Source: Caulobacter sp. (lineage in GTDB: Bacteria; Pseudomonadota; Alphaproteobacteria; Caulobacterales; Caulobacteraceae). From it: a stretch of DNA of 64,000 nucleotides. This document shows positions 62,580-64,000 of this stretch, in pieces. Both the position numbers and the translations under genes were made by a program. Position 1 is the first letter of the stretch, and each line of letters starts with the position of its first letter. Below the pieces are notes generated by a model. The model searched no databases. It was not told the origin of the DNA and saw only the letters and a list, made by a program, of their open reading frames with translations. The stretch covers positions 319,056-383,055 of the forward strand of contig JAGHZU010000003.1 in the NCBI GenBank assembly GCA_017745235.1, written 5' to 3'.

Positions 62580-64000
62580 GTTCCCCTCGGCTTGGCCCGG
62601 GTCGTCGGCGCCGCATTGGCGGGGTCGTCCGGCCAAACATGGCGAGGATAGCGCCCCTTCATCTCGACCTTCACCTCGCGCCATGAGCCCTTCCAGAAGC
62701 CCGGCAGGTCCTTGGTGATCTGAATCGGGCGTTGGGCGGGCGATAGCAGGGCCAAGGTCAGGGGGACTTTGCCGCCCGCGACGCTGGGATGCTCCGACAG
62801 CCCATAGAGCTCACCGACCCTGACCTCGACCCGGGGGCCACCCTCGGCGGCGTAGTCGATGGCGAACGTCGAACCGGTCGGAGCCTCGAAACGAGCCGGC
62901 AGCAGTTCGTCCATCTTCCGCTGCAGGTCCCATGGAACCAAGGCCTTGAGGGCGTCGTGCAGCGCGCCCTCGTCAAGGCTGGATAGCGACGAGCGGCCAA
63001 AGAGCAGCGGCTCCAGCCACTCGTCCAGGCGAGAGACCAGGGCGGCTTCGGACAAGTCCGGCCATGGGTCGCCGTCAACCTCGCGCAGGAAAGACACGCG
63101 ATCCAACAGCGCCTTGGCGCGATCGCCCAATCGCAGAACCGAAAGGCCGTCGGCGCGAACCTGCTCCATCAAGGCGCCGGCGATCAGGGCGGGGTCGGGA
63201 TTCTCGATCAGCCGCTCCTCGACCACCAGTCGGCCCAGCTTCAGCAAGCGCTTGGCCCGGACCTTGCCGCCCGGACCGGTCTCCAAACGGTCCTCGGCGG
63301 TCAGGCGATCGGCGAAGGCGTCCCGCAGCGCCGTCTCGTCCAGCGGAGCGGCCAGCAGCACCCGATCGCGGGCCTCCCCGCCGCCCAGTTCGCCAACGGC
63401 CAGCCAGGTCTCCCGCGCCAGGGCGTCGGCCGGTTCAAGATAGACTCCGCGGCCGCCGGCCAGCTGATACTCGCCCGGCTTGCCCCGCGCCCGGGCCACG
63501 CGCTCGGGATAGGCCTCGGCCAGCATCAGGGCGTCGTCCAATTCAATCGCGCCTGAGGGGCGTCCCGCCTGACGCGCCCAGCGCTCGGCCAGGCTGTGGG
63601 CGTCGCGGGCTCGGGGCGAACGATCGCGGCCGAAACCTTCCAGTCGGTGGCGCAGGTCGACGTCACGGCCGCCCAGGCCCTGCTCGCTCAGGACGGCGGC
63701 GATCTCGGCCCCGCGCCGGGCCTGGCCCGAGGCGGCGGCCCGCACGACCATGTGCGCCAGGCGCGGCGCCAGGGGCATGTCCGACAGCGCCTTGCCATGG
63801 GCGGTCAGGCCGCCCTGCCCATCCAGGGCCTGCAGGCGGTTGAGGAGGTTGCGAGCTTCGCTGAACGCCGCCGACGGCGGGGCGTCCAGGAAGGCCAGGC
63901 CCGAGGCGTCACGCGCGCCCCACCGCGCAAGGTCCAGCGCCAGGCGCGAAAGGTCAGCCTCCAGGATTTCCGGACGGGCGAAGGCCGGCAAGGCGCGGGT
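62576..64000 (-). CDS. hrpB: ATP-dependent helicase HrpB (partial, C-terminal part)
   Basis: The C-terminal ~475 residues of an HrpB-type DEAH RNA helicase; the 5' part lies beyond the right edge. The winged-helix/HA2 region is seen in LARWGARDASGLAFLDAPPS, LTAHGKALSDMPLAPRLAHMV and AAEIAAVLSEQGLGGRD-like (RGAEIAAVLSEQGL), and the HrpB-specific C-terminus in PTGSTFAIDYAAEGGPRVEVRVGELYGL, ITKDLPGFWKGSW and MKGRYPRHVWPDDP. Role in bacteria is poorly known; E. coli HrpB is not essential. Confidence 0.93.
   Translation of the reverse strand, partial: TRALPAFARPEILEADLSRLALDLARWGARDASGLAFLDAPPSAAFSEARNLLNRLQALDGQGGLTAHGKALSDMPLAPRLAHMVVRAAASGQARRGAEIAAVLSEQGLGGRDVDLRHRLEGFGRDRSPRARDAHSLAERWARQAGRPSGAIELDDALMLAEAYPERVARARGKPGEYQLAGGRGVYLEPADALARETWLAVGELGGGEARDRVLLAAPLDETALRDAFADRLTAEDRLETGPGGKVRAKRLLKLGRLVVEERLIENPDPALIAGALMEQVRADGLSVLRLGDRAKALLDRVSFLREVDGDPWPDLSEAALVSRLDEWLEPLLFGRSSLSSLDEGALHDALKALVPWDLQRKMDELLPARFEAPTGSTFAIDYAAEGGPRVEVRVGELYGLSEHPSVAGGKVPLTLALLSPAQRPIQITKDLPGFWKGSWREVKVEMKGRYPRHVWPDDPANAAPTTRAKPRGT

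Overview
The window looks like a chromosomal core segment of a Caulobacter-type alphaproteobacterium. The DNA is very GC-rich. It carries a 408-residue ALAS-type HemA, a MucR/Ros regulator, a GcrA-family regulator, an ihfA/MerR pair, PlsX-FabH beside a DUF177 protein, and a ubiquinol-cytochrome c chaperone. I see no insertion sequence, integrase, phage gene, rRNA or CRISPR array. Two tRNA genes are present, Pro(GGG) and Thr(UGU), both with encoded CCA. Genes are packed closely: no gene-free stretch exceeds 300 bases, the longest being 44690-44978, and many neighbours overlap by ATGA or GTGA.

Layout. 1-9.4 kb: the 5' part of rplM, an alkaline phosphatase, heme A synthase, two small membrane proteins, tRNA-Pro, then a leftward block (cytochrome bc1 chaperone, DUF177, plsX, fabH, ihfA, MerR) and rightward bamE and a receiver protein. 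9.4-18.6 kb: an SLC13 permease, a secreted small protein, H+-pyrophosphatase, a Tat-type secreted protein and glyA-nrdR-ribH-nusB-thiL. 18.6-30.6 kb: MucR, hemA with two small partners (one frameshifted), a valine/isobutyrate degradation cluster, DUF2147, hemB-AraC, a serine hydrolase and a Nudix enzyme. 30.6-41.7 kb: an oxidase subunit IV-like protein, an MpaB-type oxygenase with a divergent TetR regulator, motB, bpt, an SDR/nitronate monooxygenase/quinone reductase/serine hydrolase block, tRNA-Thr and a small phosphatase. 41.7-52.7 kb: a truncated alpha/beta hydrolase, YaiI-arfB, MarR, a GcrA-family gene with a 72-residue partner, a cytochrome c lipoprotein with two NTF2-like proteins, a pepsin-like protein, a transketolase/AceE-like enzyme, a class II aldolase-like protein and dapA-smpB. 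53-64 kb: a lytic transglycosylase, a TetR-led FecBCD-type importer operon, a GT2 glycosyltransferase, two RNA methyltransferases, a DUF4350-like secreted protein and the 3' part of hrpB.

Most genes are housekeeping: tetrapyrrole, lipid, riboflavin/thiamine, lysine, one-carbon, translation quality control and cell wall. No obvious new multi-gene defence or biosynthetic system is visible. The points most worth a second look are a predicted bacterial bilobal pepsin-like aspartic protease, a predicted lipoprotein methyltransferase, an intergenic inverted-repeat family with three copies, four convergent gene pairs that share a CTAG double stop, a frameshifted SRPBCC gene in the hemA operon, a 5'-truncated hydrolase, a duplicated acidic WFDE motif at the start of ThiL, and a clear candidate operator between the oxygenase and its TetR regulator.
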